The notes below the pieces were generated by a model. It was not told the origin of the DNA and ran no database searches. It worked only from the letters and a program-made list of their open reading frames with translations. Positions 1 through 5,516 of a DNA stretch of 9,366 nt are shown here, piece after piece. Position 1 is the first letter of the stretch, and the number at the start of each line of letters is the position of its first letter. Position numbers and translations under genes: made by a program. Where the stretch lies: the NCBI GenBank assembly GCA_049325055.1, contig JBMOPB010000041.1:1-9366 (forward strand), in the 5' to 3' direction. The stretch is from BRHc4a sp049325055. Lineage in GTDB: Bacteria > Bacillota > Desulfotomaculia > Desulfotomaculales > Desulfocucumaceae.

Positions 1-125
1 CCATCTCCACCAGGATTAAGGGGTCGGAAGAGGAGGTCTGGGAGGGGATTAAATCACTGTTTAAACAGGCAGGCGGCAGGAACGAGGTAAATATGGTGGT
101 TACCCTTTCGAACTGCGCGGACTAA
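1..125 (+). CDS. 3' end of an unassigned protein (partial)
   Basis: An open frame entering from the left edge (first whole codon at 3) gives 40 residues and stops at TAA 123-125. It is followed 25 bases later by a strong terminator, which supports a real gene end. The visible tail has an acidic amphipathic helix (GSEEEVWEGIKSLFKQAG), then a short hydrophobic strand (NMVVTLSNCAD). The helix-then-strand ending faintly recalls YkoF/thiamine-binding-type small ferredoxin-fold proteins, but 40 residues are too few to assign it. No function is claimed. Confidence 0.6.
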   Translation, partial: ISTRIKGSEEEVWEGIKSLFKQAGGRNEVNMVVTLSNCAD

Positions 126-150
126 AATTTCTACGGAAGGAACAACAGTT

Positions 151-181
151 AACAGGGGTGCTTGAAGCATCCCTGTTTTTT
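151..181 (+). terminator. Rho-independent terminator of the left-edge gene
   Basis: A 12-bp stem (AACAGGGGTGCT with AGCATCCCTGTT, one G-T wobble) with a TGA loop is followed by a run of six T. It sits 25 bases after the stop at 125. On the opposite strand the stem is not followed by a clean T run, so it would serve the minus-strand gene at 214-438 only weakly. Confidence 0.9.
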
Positions 182-213
182 GTAAATTTCTTGTTTTATT
201 TTTGTTGTTTTAG

Positions 214-438
214 CTAATTCCTTTTATTCTTGGGTAAGATTATTATGTTATTGCCGGCTGGCTCTATGGTAATGCGGCTATCCTCTGTATCTTCGGGCTG
301 GATGTGTCCCTTGCCGGCCGGTTTTGCCTGCGCCTGCGAAAGGTCCTGCCCACAGTAAGGGCAGGCCCAGCCTCCATAAGTTGATGCAGAATATGAAAAA
401 CCGCCGCAACGAAAGCATCTTTTTTCGTACATCCTCAT
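214..438 (-). CDS. Small zinc-ribbon-like protein
   Basis: A 74-residue protein with two knuckle pairs, Cys8-x2-Cys11 (CFRC) and Cys26-x2-Cys29 (CPYC), spaced as in a rubredoxin/zinc-ribbon fold. The rest is a polar, Pro/Gly/Ala-rich linker and a short hydrophobic strand (NNIIIL) before a basic end. There is no signal peptide or membrane segment, so it is probably cytoplasmic. The start at 438 is supported by an AAGGAGAG ribosome site at 441-448. A second ATG two codons in (432) is less well spaced. Single-ribbon proteins of this size often bind nucleic acid or protein partners, but the role here is unknown. It is transcribed away from the rest of the locus and may be unrelated to it. Confidence 0.75.
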   Translation of the reverse strand: MRMYEKRCFRCGGFSYSASTYGGWACPYCGQDLSQAQAKPAGKGHIQPEDTEDSRITIEPAGNNIIILPKNKRN

Positions 439-534
439 AACTCTCCTTGATGGAACTATTCCTTGATGTTTATCCTATCAGATTTGATTGCTCGTAGGTA
501 TTACCGGATGGTATGATGCCAGGATGACATTTCT

Positions 535-562
535 TTAATACTTGTTGAGTCTCAAGTATGAG
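535..562 (-). promoter_or_regulatory. Possible promoter for the zinc-ribbon gene
   Basis: On the minus strand, CTCATA (562-557) and TATTAA (540-535) are separated by 16 bases, giving about four of six matches to each sigma-A consensus box. It lies about 100 bases upstream of the start at 438. The -35 box coincides with a copy of the GTATGAG motif found elsewhere in the window. Confidence 0.25.
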
Positions 563-715
563 TGTATAGGTTAAAAATAGTATTGTTTGTGTATATATAT
601 ATTAAATGACTAATCTCAATGACTTAGTCGTCGTTGTTTTGAAACAAAATGATGGCTATTTCACGGCATGCCTGGTGGTTGTAGTAAAGCAGTAGAGGGG
701 TCAAGTTGACTAATA

Positions 716-743
716 TAGACATGAATATACATTGTCTTATACT
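716..743 (+). promoter_or_regulatory. Sigma-A-type promoter upstream of the response regulator
   Basis: TAGACA (716-721) and TATACT (738-743) are separated by 16 bases, with five of six matches to each consensus box, in an AT-rich stretch. Transcription would start near 750, leaving a long leader before the regulator start at 1076. Confidence 0.5.
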
Positions 744-802
744 GATTAACGATACCCTCCGGGAAAATAATCGAAATTAGCCTTAATTTCAAAGGTGATC
801 AG

Positions 803-835
803 ATGAAAAATCGACATTGGGATATGCAATATTAA
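803..835 (+). CDS. Possible 10-codon leader ORF
   Basis: An ATG at 803 reads MKNRHWDMQY and stops at 833-835. It is preceded by AAAGGTGATC (791-800), a long match to the 16S anti-Shine-Dalgarno sequence at good spacing, and lies in the predicted mRNA leader of the response regulator. The strong ribosome site is the only argument. There is no obvious repeat of regulatory codons and no classical attenuator directly after it. Confidence 0.3.
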   Translation: MKNRHWDMQY

Positions 836-938
836 ACAAAATAAGTCATTTTAACAGTTGTTTCGAAGAAGGACTTTTTTCCTGCAACAAAGAATACGTA
901 GTATTAATACACCCAATTTGTGTAAGCGCTGGCAATAA

Positions 939-993
939 ACTCATACCACGGGGGGGAGCCGTTACCGGCCTGGAATAAAATCACGGTATGAGT
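939..993. repeat. 9-bp inverted repeat upstream of the response regulator
   Basis: ACTCATACC (939-947) and GGTATGAGT (985-993) are perfect inverted copies, 37 bases apart. Between them lie a G7 run (950-956) and a small GCCG-TTAC-CGGC hairpin. It could be an RNA stem enclosing a structured leader, or paired protein-binding half-sites. The right arm is part of a CACGGTATGA word that recurs at 4102-4111. Confidence 0.45.
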
Positions 994-1075
994 GAAATTA
1001 AGATTGCCTCGAAGTACTTTTGACTTAACGTTATTGTTCCAACATAGAGGTATAACGGGAGGGGACGGGTGTTAT

Positions 1076-1762
1076 ATGGATAGAATCCGCCTGCTTATAG
1101 TGAATGAAGATTCAATGCTCAGACGCGGCCTGGCGGCTATTTTTTCTTCGGAGATCGCTTTTGACGTGGTGGGCGATTTTTCGCTGGAAGAGGCCGTGGA
1201 TAAGTCAATTCAGCTTCAGCCGGACGTGGTGCTCATCGATATTAATGATGAAAAGTCCAGCCACTGGCCAAAGGTAATACAGCTCAAAAGCGAGTGCCCG
1301 TGCAGCCTTATACTGGCCCTGGTGGGGGATGAACATTGTGATAGGCTGGCCGATCTGCTTTCGGCACAGAGTATAGACGGTTGCGTCCCCAAGGGCATTA
1401 TCCGGGGATGTCTTGTCAAAACCGTGGAATTGGCCTGCCGGGCGGGGCTTCTCTGCCTTCCCGGGTCGTTCAAAAAAGTGGTTTCATTTACGAGGCAGGA
1501 CAAAGTGTTCAGCAACGGGGATTTTAAATGCGGCCTTCCGGGCAACGGTGAATACCTTACCAAGAGGGAGATGGAAATACTCCAGCTCATGGCCAGGAAC
1601 TATTCCAACCGCGAGATAGGCCACAAGCTGTTTATCAGCGAGCCAACTGTGAAAACCCATGTCAGCAGCATACTGCGTAAGCTGGGCCAGAACAACAGGG
1701 CACAGGCCATTGTTTACTCGTACAAAATAGGGCTGGTAAACGAGGTGTCCGGTTGTGTTTAA
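1076..1762 (+). CDS. NarL/FixJ (LuxR-type) response regulator
   Basis: A 228-residue two-domain DNA-binding regulator. Residues 4-125 form a receiver with Asp55 (VVLIDIN) at the phospho-acceptor position and Lys106 (VPKG) conserved. The usual Asp-Asp pair is changed to Asn10-Glu11 (LIVNED), and the conserved Thr/Ser is replaced (LALVGDE), so phosphorylation may be weak or atypical. Residues about 159-224 are a full LuxR helix-turn-helix (LTKREMEILQLMA, then NREIGHKLFISEPTVKTH). I chose ATG 1076 over an in-frame GTG at 992 because it begins directly at the receiver fold, has GGGAGGGG at 1057-1064 (spacing 11, rather long), and matches the start context of the paralogue at 4298. No histidine kinase is present in the window. 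It probably controls the neighbouring surface-protein genes. Confidence 0.88.
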   Translation: MDRIRLLIVNEDSMLRRGLAAIFSSEIAFDVVGDFSLEEAVDKSIQLQPDVVLIDINDEKSSHWPKVIQLKSECPCSLILALVGDEHCDRLADLLSAQSIDGCVPKGIIRGCLVKTVELACRAGLLCLPGSFKKVVSFTRQDKVFSNGDFKCGLPGNGEYLTKREMEILQLMARNYSNREIGHKLFISEPTVKTHVSSILRKLGQNNRAQAIVYSYKIGLVNEVSGCV

Positions 1763-1827
1763 GTTTTAATGAATTTACTCCCGGCCCTGTATGAAATTGG
1801 GAATGTCCTGCTATCAGCCGTAAATAA

Positions 1828-1850
1828 AAGGAGCCCCGTCCGGGCTCCTT
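1828..1850. terminator. Hairpin between convergent genes, outer
   Basis: AAGGAGCCC (1828-1836) pairs with GGGCTCCTT (1842-1850) around a 5-base loop. Plus-strand reading gives CGTATTTT after the stem, and minus-strand reading gives TTTTATTTA. It can therefore end the regulator transcript from the left and back up termination of the minus-strand operon from the right. Confidence 0.7.
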
Positions 1851-1878
1851 CGTATTTTCCGTGTTTATCCAGAACAAA

Positions 1879-1903
1879 GGCAGTTGACCATTTGTCAACT
1901 GCC
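1879..1903 (-). terminator. Hairpin at the end of the minus-strand operon
   Basis: GGCAGTTGAC (1879-1888) and GTCAACTGCC (1894-1903) form a perfect 10-bp stem with a 5-base loop. On the minus strand it lies 15 bases after the stop of 1919-2887 and is followed by TTTGTTCT. It is the nearer of two tandem hairpins for that operon. Confidence 0.7.
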
Positions 1904-1918
1904 CGTAAAACCTTGCTT

Positions 1919-2887
1919 TTATTTTTTTCCTGTGCCGTTATTTCCGTTGGGTGCGCCGCTACTGTTTCCGGCGGTTCCGTTATTCCCACCGGTGGAGGTT
2001 TTGCTTCCGCCCGGGTTTATCGTGTTGTTACTGCCGGGCTTGACGCTTTCAGCGGCGCTTTTACCGTCAGTAGAGCCTTTATTTTCCCCGCCGGCAGTGC
2101 CGGTGCTCACCGGGGTATTGTTGTTTCCCCCTGTGGTGTTCGCCGGAGAATTTGTGTCGGTCAGCTTTTTGTTTGCCTCGTCAAGGGACTTCCGCAAAGA
2201 CATATTTTCATTCTGGATAGCCATGTTGGCTGCTTGAAGCCGGTTTATTTCATCCATAAGCTGCGCCATTTTTTCAAGGAGTTTGTTTTTCTCCGCTATA
2301 AGCTTTAAAATATCTGAAATCCCTTTGATATTGCGGATTTCATCTCCGGGTTTCACCTTTTCAGTAGAAAGTTTATCAAACAATTTATCCGCCCGGATGT
2401 CTACCTTTCCAATACGGTACGATGCAAAGTTGTTGAGCACCCTCGCGATTATTTCTCCGGAGAAGGCCTTACCCTGGTTTTGCCATTGCAGCATTCCCAT
2501 ATCCCCGGCATCGGCGATTTCAAGCGGCACCTCGTAAGTCTGGTTTGGTTCCAGGCCCACAGGGTGAATAGGCCGGACAATATCCCTGACGGATCCTGTT
2601 ACCTCAAAAAAAACCCATATCCTTGCCGTTGAAAGATTGGTAATCTTAATGCCGCTGCCGCCGCTGCCCTGCCAAATGTCCTCGTTGAAGGTACCTTCAA
2701 ATTTAAGGATATCGCTGGATTTGGCCGAGGCGGCCACCCCTGTCTGGGATCTGGCCAGAGTCGTCAGATGCGCGTATGTTTCGAAGGACCCGGAGGCCAG
2801 AAGGGTGATCATTGTGAGGCAAAGGGTGGACAGCGCCACCTTGAATATTTTATATTTAATTTTTCTCCTCAGCATTCGCTGCCTCAT
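1919..2887 (-). CDS. Secreted coiled-coil protein with divergent TasA-type signal and low-complexity tail
   Basis: A 322-residue protein, second gene of the minus-strand operon. In order: a basic N-terminus and hydrophobic segment (about 16-32); a GSFETYAHLTTLA stretch recalling the segment after SipW-dependent signals; a beta-rich domain (about 58-168, with TNLSTARIWVFFEVTG and LEPNQTYEVPLEI, typical of TasA/camelysin-like beta sandwiches); a heptad coiled coil (about 190-243); and a tail of about 80 residues dominated by Gly, Asn, Ser, Thr and Pro, ending in GTGKK. No sortase or LysM motif is visible. It is probably a secreted, oligomerising matrix or spacer protein. The start is uncertain: ATG 2887 has no close ribosome site, ATG 2875 is possible, and a CTG at 2905 lies 6 bases after AAGAGGTGA. 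The family assignment is inference. Confidence 0.8.
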   Translation of the reverse strand: MRQRMLRRKIKYKIFKVALSTLCLTMITLLASGSFETYAHLTTLARSQTGVAASAKSSDILKFEGTFNEDIWQGSGGSGIKITNLSTARIWVFFEVTGSVRDIVRPIHPVGLEPNQTYEVPLEIADAGDMGMLQWQNQGKAFSGEIIARVLNNFASYRIGKVDIRADKLFDKLSTEKVKPGDEIRNIKGISDILKLIAEKNKLLEKMAQLMDEINRLQAANMAIQNENMSLRKSLDEANKKLTDTNSPANTTGGNNNTPVSTGTAGGENKGSTDGKSAAESVKPGSNNTINPGGSKTSTGGNNGTAGNSSGAPNGNNGTGKK

Positions 2888-2939
2888 TTTACTGGCTTCA
2901 CACAGTATAAATCACCTCTTTCAAAATGATTGGCGTATA

Positions 2940-3977
2940 TTATAAAGCTTCCACTGAGGGGTCCAGATCCAGTCCGAGGTTGTAACGAATCGTCTGGGAG
3001 CCGTCGGCGGAAATCACCCTCGGTTTCCACTTACCGCCGGCCATAGCGCTGAAGTCGTTGCGCTGAATGCTGATCCCGGTGGACTTGCCCACAATGATGA
3101 ACTTGGGCACGCTTTTACCGTCTCTTTTATCGTTAAGGAAGATATTGTCCGTAATTGTAATCCCTGTGGATGAATCAGCGATTGATAACGGGTTGTAAAG
3201 GTTATCCCTGCCGTCAATGGTGAATCCCTGAACCGCCACGTTTTGGGCCTGGCCGGTGAAAGATATCCCGGCCAGCAGGGTATCGTACACAACGTCCTTG
3301 GACTTAATGGTTACGTCGGAGCGGTTTACCTCCAGCTTGCCGTATTCACCGGCGGGGACCAGTATCACTCCACCCGGCTTTACCTGGTGGACCGCCCCCT
3401 GGAGGTCCACGGCTGTTACAACCACGTTTGAATCCGGCTTCAGCCCCGGACTTTGCCCGGCGTGGACGATCAGGGACGTTTCAATATTCTTGCCCTTGTA
3501 CCAGTTTCCCGCCCGATGGTCCAGCTGGAAGGTAAAGGTCAGGATTTTGGTGTCTCCCGGCTCTATCACCACTTCATTTTCTGTTGGAACGGCGTTGCCG
3601 TCCAGGGACAACAGGGATCCGCTGTAGAGTTTTTCGCCTCCCGGGCCGGCACAGGTTACTCTTATGGCGTTGGCCATGAACTTGGAGTCTGATTCCTTAA
3701 TTGAGGCCGAAAGGCCGTTAATGTACGCATTGAGGTTTCCCACGTTCTTTATGGTAAGGCGGAACTCCCTGGGGGATTCCCCGGGTATCATCTTTTCCAG
3801 CTTGAGGGAGCCGTCCAGGATGCCTTTGTTGGTTTCATCCTTGCCCAGGTATAGTGTGCCGGCGGTGATGCTGTTCCGGGGTGATGTGGCCTGGGCGGTA
3901 AAGTATCCGAAGGAGCCGTGGGTAACGAAAAATGCCATTATAGACACCAGAAGCAGTAATTTCAAAGATCTTATCAT
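2940..3977 (-). CDS. TasA-like N-terminal domain fused to a parallel beta-helix
   Basis: A 345-residue exported protein, first gene of the minus-strand operon, 52 bases ahead of 1919-2887. Residues 1-29 are a SipW-type signal: hydrophobic core, then GSFGYFTAQA, followed by NSITAGTLYL as in TasA/camelysin. Residues about 30-172 are a beta-sandwich with KNVGNLNAYI and IEPGDTKILTFTF strands. From about 185 the sequence changes to a right-handed beta-helix of the NosD/pectate-lyase-like type (HQVKPGGVILVPAGEYG, then repeated strands such as VAVQGFTIDGRDN, GITITDNIF and GISIQRNDF). No catalytic pair of a polysaccharide lyase could be recognised, so a structural or glycan-binding role is as likely as an enzymatic one. 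ATG 3977 has AAGGAAGGAG just upstream. It is a likely SipW substrate. Confidence 0.87.
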   Translation of the reverse strand: MIRSLKLLLLVSIMAFFVTHGSFGYFTAQATSPRNSITAGTLYLGKDETNKGILDGSLKLEKMIPGESPREFRLTIKNVGNLNAYINGLSASIKESDSKFMANAIRVTCAGPGGEKLYSGSLLSLDGNAVPTENEVVIEPGDTKILTFTFQLDHRAGNWYKGKNIETSLIVHAGQSPGLKPDSNVVVTAVDLQGAVHQVKPGGVILVPAGEYGKLEVNRSDVTIKSKDVVYDTLLAGISFTGQAQNVAVQGFTIDGRDNLYNPLSIADSSTGITITDNIFLNDKRDGKSVPKFIIVGKSTGISIQRNDFSAMAGGKWKPRVISADGSQTIRYNLGLDLDPSVEAL

Positions 3978-4084
3978 TTTAAACTCCTTCCTTTTAAATT
4001 AAAGGTGAATCAATGTGTTTTTCATTGAATCCTGAATCCGGGGTGGCTGTAACCTGCACTCTATATAGCGTAGCAAATCTCCTG

Positions 4085-4112
4085 ATTTTAATCTATTAAT
4101 CCACGGTATGAA
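4085..4112 (-). promoter_or_regulatory. Candidate promoter of the TasA/beta-helix operon
   Basis: On the minus strand, TTCATA (4112-4107) and TAAAAT (4090-4085) are 16 bases apart, with four and five matches to the sigma-A boxes. The -35 box overlaps the CACGGTATGA word at 4102-4111, so a protein bound there would directly affect this promoter. The leader would be about 100 bases. Confidence 0.35.
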
Positions 4113-4144
4113 AAATTCGGCCGGTGTCAGACCAAACTCATGCC
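4102..4144. promoter_or_regulatory. Candidate regulator half-sites shared with 939-993
   Basis: CACGGTATGA (4102-4111) is identical to 982-991 upstream of the response regulator. ACTCATGCC (4136-4144) differs by one base from the ACTCATACC arm at 939-947. Both control regions thus carry one copy in each orientation, which fits binding of dimers of a LuxR-type regulator. The site is inferred from repetition only. Confidence 0.35.
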
Positions 4145-4194
4145 CGGGGATGATCATAGTGTTCCGAAAAAAATCCGGTAAGTTCATCCCCGGG
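4143..4194. repeat. 11-bp GC-rich inverted repeat
   Basis: CCCGGGGATGA (4143-4153) and TCATCCCCGGG (4184-4194) are perfect inverted copies with a 30-base spacer. On the plus strand the right arm is followed by TATAATTTTTC, so if transcribed it could act as an attenuator-like stem ahead of the receiver gene. As DNA it could be an operator just upstream of the 4201-4228 promoter. Confidence 0.5.
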
Positions 4195-4200
4195 TATAAT

Positions 4201-4228
4201 TTTTCAGAACCTTGCGGGGGCATATAAT
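4201..4228 (+). promoter_or_regulatory. Candidate promoter of the receiver/TasA-like operon
   Basis: A perfect TATAAT (4223-4228) lies 16 bases after TTTTCA (4201-4206, four of six matches). The predicted start is near 4235, about 60 bases before the chosen start at 4298. A second TATAAT at 4195-4200 has no recognisable -35 box. Confidence 0.45.
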
Positions 4229-4297
4229 AGACTCAGTTCTTTTTGCGCGCAGGGAAATGGAGCTTGTTCAGGAGTTGTTTAGATGAGGGGCGTCTAT

Positions 4298-4795
4298 ATG
4301 AATAAGATTAGCCTGTTTATCATGTGCTGTTCTCAGGCCATCCACCGAAGCATATCTGTGATTTTCGCCTCCGAAAAAATTTTTGAAGTGGTGGGCAGCG
4401 CCGTTGGTTCTGCGGATGCCGTATCTGAAGTTCAAAGAATCCAGCCCGATTCCATAATTTATGAGAAAAAACCGGGAGAGAACATTTCAGGGATAATAAA
4501 ATCAATAAAACAAGCCTGCCCTTACACGAAGGTGTTCGTACTGGTTGAGGACGGCAATTCTGATGATTTATATGATATTTTATCTTCCGAAGTCGATGGC
4601 TGTCTGTCCAGGTCAATGCTGCCCCGTGACCTGGTTAAAGTGGTGGAATTGGCCTGCCTTAGCGGAATAATCTGTATGCCGGGCTTTTTAAAGCGGTATT
4701 TCGCCGGCCAGAATCCAGCCTTTTTGATGAGTATTCGAGATAATGACATAGAAGTAAAACAATCCGAATCAAATAACTTACTGCCTAAAAAATAG
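4298..4795 (+). CDS. Receiver-only degenerate paralogue of the response regulator
   Basis: A 165-residue protein clearly related to the regulator at 1076-1762. They share the (F)(D/E)VVG strand, QPD, DGC and the VELACxxGxxCxPG segment (about 116-129). It lacks the LuxR helix-turn-helix and ends in a polar Asn/Lys/Ser-rich tail. The phospho-acceptor position carries Glu56 (SIIYEKK) instead of Asp, the acidic pair is gone (FIMCCSQ), and the conserved Lys is Arg105 (LSRS). It should not be phosphorylated in the usual way, and the Glu may mimic the active state. It may act by pairing with the full-length regulator or another partner. The start at 4298 matches the paralogue, with GAGGGG about 7 bases before it. 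ATG 4283, preceded by AGGAG, is an alternative adding five residues. It is co-transcribed with 4809-5399 after a 13-base gap. Confidence 0.82.
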   Translation: MNKISLFIMCCSQAIHRSISVIFASEKIFEVVGSAVGSADAVSEVQRIQPDSIIYEKKPGENISGIIKSIKQACPYTKVFVLVEDGNSDDLYDILSSEVDGCLSRSMLPRDLVKVVELACLSGIICMPGFLKRYFAGQNPAFLMSIRDNDIEVKQSESNNLLPKK

Positions 4796-4808
4796 CAGGA
4801 GGAAGCCA

Positions 4809-5399
4809 ATGAAAAAGAAGCTTTTGTTAGTGGTTGTTTTCCTTATCAGCGTTTCGATTATGAGTGGAGGACTTACCCTTGCCCTTTTTTCCGCCCGGAC
4901 TCCAGCCACCGGGAACACATTCAGGGCGGCCACCGTGGGTCTTTCCGCTGTAGGGGAGCTTGATTTTGATTCCCAGACGTTAAACCTTGCTCCCGGTGAA
5001 ATCCCTGAAGCCCACGTGGACAGCATCACGCTGGATTCATCAGTGTCAACCATCGCCACAAAATTATATGTAACATTTTCAATTGTGGATATGCAGCTTG
5101 GCCCCCCATACCCCGTCGACCGGTACAGCCTTGCCGAGGGGCTGGTGATCGACCGGATAGAGTATAAACACGGAGGGGCAACAACAACAATAGCTCCCGG
5201 GATAACAACATTTGACGAACTGGTCAATAATGGCATAAGGGAGGCCACTTACTATCTCGGGGATGTTCCAGCCAACGATACGACCAGCAAACAGCTGGTG
5301 TTCAAGTGGCATTTTCCCGACAACGGGGCGGACGACAACAAATACCAGGGGGCTGGCTTCAGGCTGAACTACTACTTTACAGCTGAACAGGCACAGTAA
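4809..5399 (+). CDS. TasA/camelysin-like secreted protein
   Basis: A 196-residue exported protein and probable SipW substrate. Residues 1-29 form a Lys-rich N-terminus, hydrophobic core and GGLTLALFSA, the usual sequence before the cleavage region. This is followed by TGNTFRAATVGL, matching the NTFTAGT segment of TasA/camelysin. The remainder is a beta-sandwich (NLAPGEIPEAHV, TKLYVTFSI, KQLVFKWHFP). It ends with DNKYQGAGFRLNYYFTAEQAQ-type closure, where NxYQG is shared with 8870-9366. No metalloprotease motif such as HExxH is present, so a fibre-forming or anchoring role is favoured over proteolysis. GGAGG at 4799-4803 gives a clear start. It is the last gene of its operon, with a terminator directly after it. 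Confidence 0.88.
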   Translation: MKKKLLLVVVFLISVSIMSGGLTLALFSARTPATGNTFRAATVGLSAVGELDFDSQTLNLAPGEIPEAHVDSITLDSSVSTIATKLYVTFSIVDMQLGPPYPVDRYSLAEGLVIDRIEYKHGGATTTIAPGITTFDELVNNGIREATYYLGDVPANDTTSKQLVFKWHFPDNGADDNKYQGAGFRLNYYFTAEQAQ

Positions 5400-5414
5400 C
5401 TGTTAAATTTTCTT

Positions 5415-5446
5415 AAAAAGATCCCGTGTAAAGCGGGGTCTTTTTT
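5415..5446 (+). terminator. Rho-independent terminator after the TasA-like gene
   Basis: AAAAAGATCCCG (5415-5426) pairs with CGGGGTCTTTTT (5434-5445), with one wobble pair and a 7-base loop, and ends in six T. It begins 15 bases after the stop at 5399 and separates this operon from the protease gene. Confidence 0.92.
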
Positions 5447-5516
5447 GCTTTCTTCTGCACTTAAATGGCCTCCCAGGAATAATTTGCATTAAGTTATTTC
5501 AGGAATAGGGAGGGCA

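Larger units (their letters stand above)
439..1075. other. Long AT-rich intergenic/leader region
   Basis: This stretch holds no convincing full gene. What I see is: a possible minus-strand promoter (535-562); small inverted repeats at 538-559 (ATACTTG/CAAGTAT) and 608-629 (GACTAA/TTAGTC); a TGACTAAT repeated at 607-614 and 707-714; a plus-strand promoter (716-743); a possible short leader ORF (803-835); a 10-bp palindrome GTATTAATAC (901-910); and a 9-bp inverted repeat (939-993). If the 716-743 promoter drives the downstream regulator, its mRNA has an untranslated leader of roughly 325 bases. Confidence 0.6.
3978..4297. other. Divergent control region
   Basis: This region separates the minus-strand TasA/beta-helix operon from the plus-strand receiver and TasA-like pair. 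It contains a candidate promoter for each direction, a pair of GGTATGA-type half-sites (4102-4144), and an 11-bp inverted repeat (4143-4194). A 74-codon minus-strand frame at 3999-4223 has no ribosome site or recognisable fold, and I take it to be non-coding. Confidence 0.55.

Noticed and set aside
901..910. Palindrome GTATTAATAC
   Set aside because: Ten-base AT-rich palindromes are common in such spacers, and no second copy was seen.
988..1023. An 11-codon ORF (ATG 988) just before the regulator
   Set aside because: There is no close ribosome site, and its start lies inside the inverted repeat arm.
992..1075. GTG 992 as the start of the response regulator
   Set aside because: It would add 28 residues not typical of the receiver fold, has no ribosome site, and overlaps the inverted repeat. 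ATG 1076 fits the domain and the paralogue.
1769..2308. Plus-strand frames (also 1884-2237) opposite the Gly/Asn-rich tail of the minus-strand gene
   Set aside because: They are antisense to a low-complexity coding stretch, which produces long open frames by composition. They start inside the terminator hairpins and have no ribosome site.
3999..4223. A 74-codon minus-strand frame in the divergent spacer
   Set aside because: It has no ribosome site, no recognisable motif, and overlaps the proposed promoters and inverted repeats. It is most likely a chance frame.
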